A stretch of 64,000 bases of DNA from UBA1847 sp942492205 (GTDB taxonomy: Bacteria; Pseudomonadota; Gammaproteobacteria; Steroidobacterales; Woeseiaceae): positions 2,108,001 through 2,172,000 of the forward strand of contig CALODT010000001.1 of the NCBI GenBank assembly GCA_942492205.1, given 5' to 3'. A program made the translations under genes and the position numbers. Of the stretch, positions 63,533 through 64,000 are shown one piece after another. Below the pieces are notes generated by a model that made no database searches, had not been told where the DNA came from, and worked only from the letters and a program-made list of their open reading frames with translations. The number at the start of each line of letters is the position of its first letter. Within the stretch, counting starts at the first letter, position 1.

Positions 63533-64000
63533 TCAGCGCTGGCAGTCCGGTGGCATCAGCTGCAGCATCGTCGACCGGCACAGCATCAAACAGCTCTCGC
63601 AGCCCCGCGAGGCTCTCGGCGGAATCGACACTGTGTTGATGATGCTGCCGCAAGAACTCAACGATCGACGGCCACAAGGCGATGGCCTCGTCCAGCTGCG
63701 GATTGGATCCCGGCTGGTAAGCGCCGACAGCGACGAGATCGCGATTCTCCTGGTAGGTCGAATAGACCTGCCTGAAGCGTGAGGCCAGCTGCTGCTGGAC
63801 GTCGGATGTGCACTGGTTCATCGCCCGGCTCACGGAAGATTCTATGTCCACGGCCGGGTAGATGCCGGCGTCCGCCATATTTCGGGACAGCACGATATGG
63901 CCGTCCAGGATAGCGCGTGCCGCATCGACGATCGGATCGTTGTGGTCATCGCCCTCTGCAAGCACCGTGTAGATCGCGGTAATGGAGCCACCGCCTTCCT
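63525..64000 (-). CDS. fliI: FliI, flagellar export ATPase (3' part)
   Basis: The visible C-terminal part (about 158 codons) reads GGGSITAIYTVLAEGDDHND, then VDAARAILDGHIVLSRNMAD and AGIYPAVDIESSVSRAMNQC, which are the conserved FliI/F1-beta-like blocks. Walker A lies beyond the window edge. The C-terminal helices end ATGLPALSG. fliI is followed by fliJ, as in other flagellar operons. Confidence 0.95.
   Translation of the reverse strand, partial: EGGGSITAIYTVLAEGDDHNDPIVDAARAILDGHIVLSRNMADAGIYPAVDIESSVSRAMNQCTSDVQQQLASRFRQVYSTYQENRDLVAVGAYQPGSNPQLDEAIALWPSIVEFLRQHHQHSVDSAESLAGLRELFDAVPVDDAAADATGLPALSG

Overview
The window is a 64-kb stretch of a gammaproteobacterial chromosome. The envelope operon order (uppS-cdsA-rseP-bamA-skp-lpxD-lpxA), the divergent rpsB/map pair, glnD-dapD, and a polar-type flagellar operon (fliIJK, fliLMNOPQR, flhBAFG, fliA) with FleQ and MotAB of the PomA/PomB type all point to a free-swimming Gram-negative bacterium. 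I cannot name the species; an uncultured marine lineage near Woeseiaceae/Chromatiales is only a guess.

Layout. 1-10.7 kb (minus strand): translation and envelope housekeeping, rpsB-tsf, pyrH-frr-uppS-cdsA, rseP-bamA-skp-lpxD-lpxA; fabZ and dxr, which often sit here, are missing. 10.9-15.5 kb (plus): map-glnD-dapD-yffB. 15.6-26.2 kb: a phosphate-starvation region (pstSCAB; phoB-phoR-porin-phoU) interleaved with dapE and dsbB. It has 11-bp-periodic Pho boxes before pstS and, inside the 3' end of phoR, before the porin. Many reading frames here carry single-base indels while the protein stays recognisable between them. 26.3-28.9 kb: tsaB and a DinG/YoaA helicase. 29-37.7 kb: four secreted DUF11 proteins, ending in a protein of about 1,900 residues or more with DUF11, SdrB-like, OmpA-like and predicted beta-barrel regions. 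37.9-43 kb: a membrane-bound sigma-54 activator, a receiver-like protein with a good sigma-54 promoter, and an orphan divergent GspE-type ATPase. 43-49.4 kb: a Kv-type channel, FleQ (frame split), a GGDEF cyclase, MotAB and a PilZ protein. 49.4-64 kb (minus): an HDOD protein, DUF2802, a small protein, fliA, flhG, flhF, flhA, flhB, fliRQPONML, fliK, fliJ and the 3' part of fliI.

Regulation readable in the DNA: sigma-54 elements (GG-N10-GC) precede fliL, fliK and the receiver-like gene. A near-perfect sigma-28 element precedes motA, and weaker sigma-28-like elements face outward from the 176-bp gap between the GspE-like gene and the potassium channel, which suggests that both belong to the flagellar regulon. 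The most unusual parts are the DUF11/giant outer-membrane cluster with its hairpin-rich leader, the membrane sigma-54 activator with its apparent upstream sites and target gene, and the orphan ATPase. No tRNA, rRNA, CRISPR array, insertion sequence or prophage was seen.
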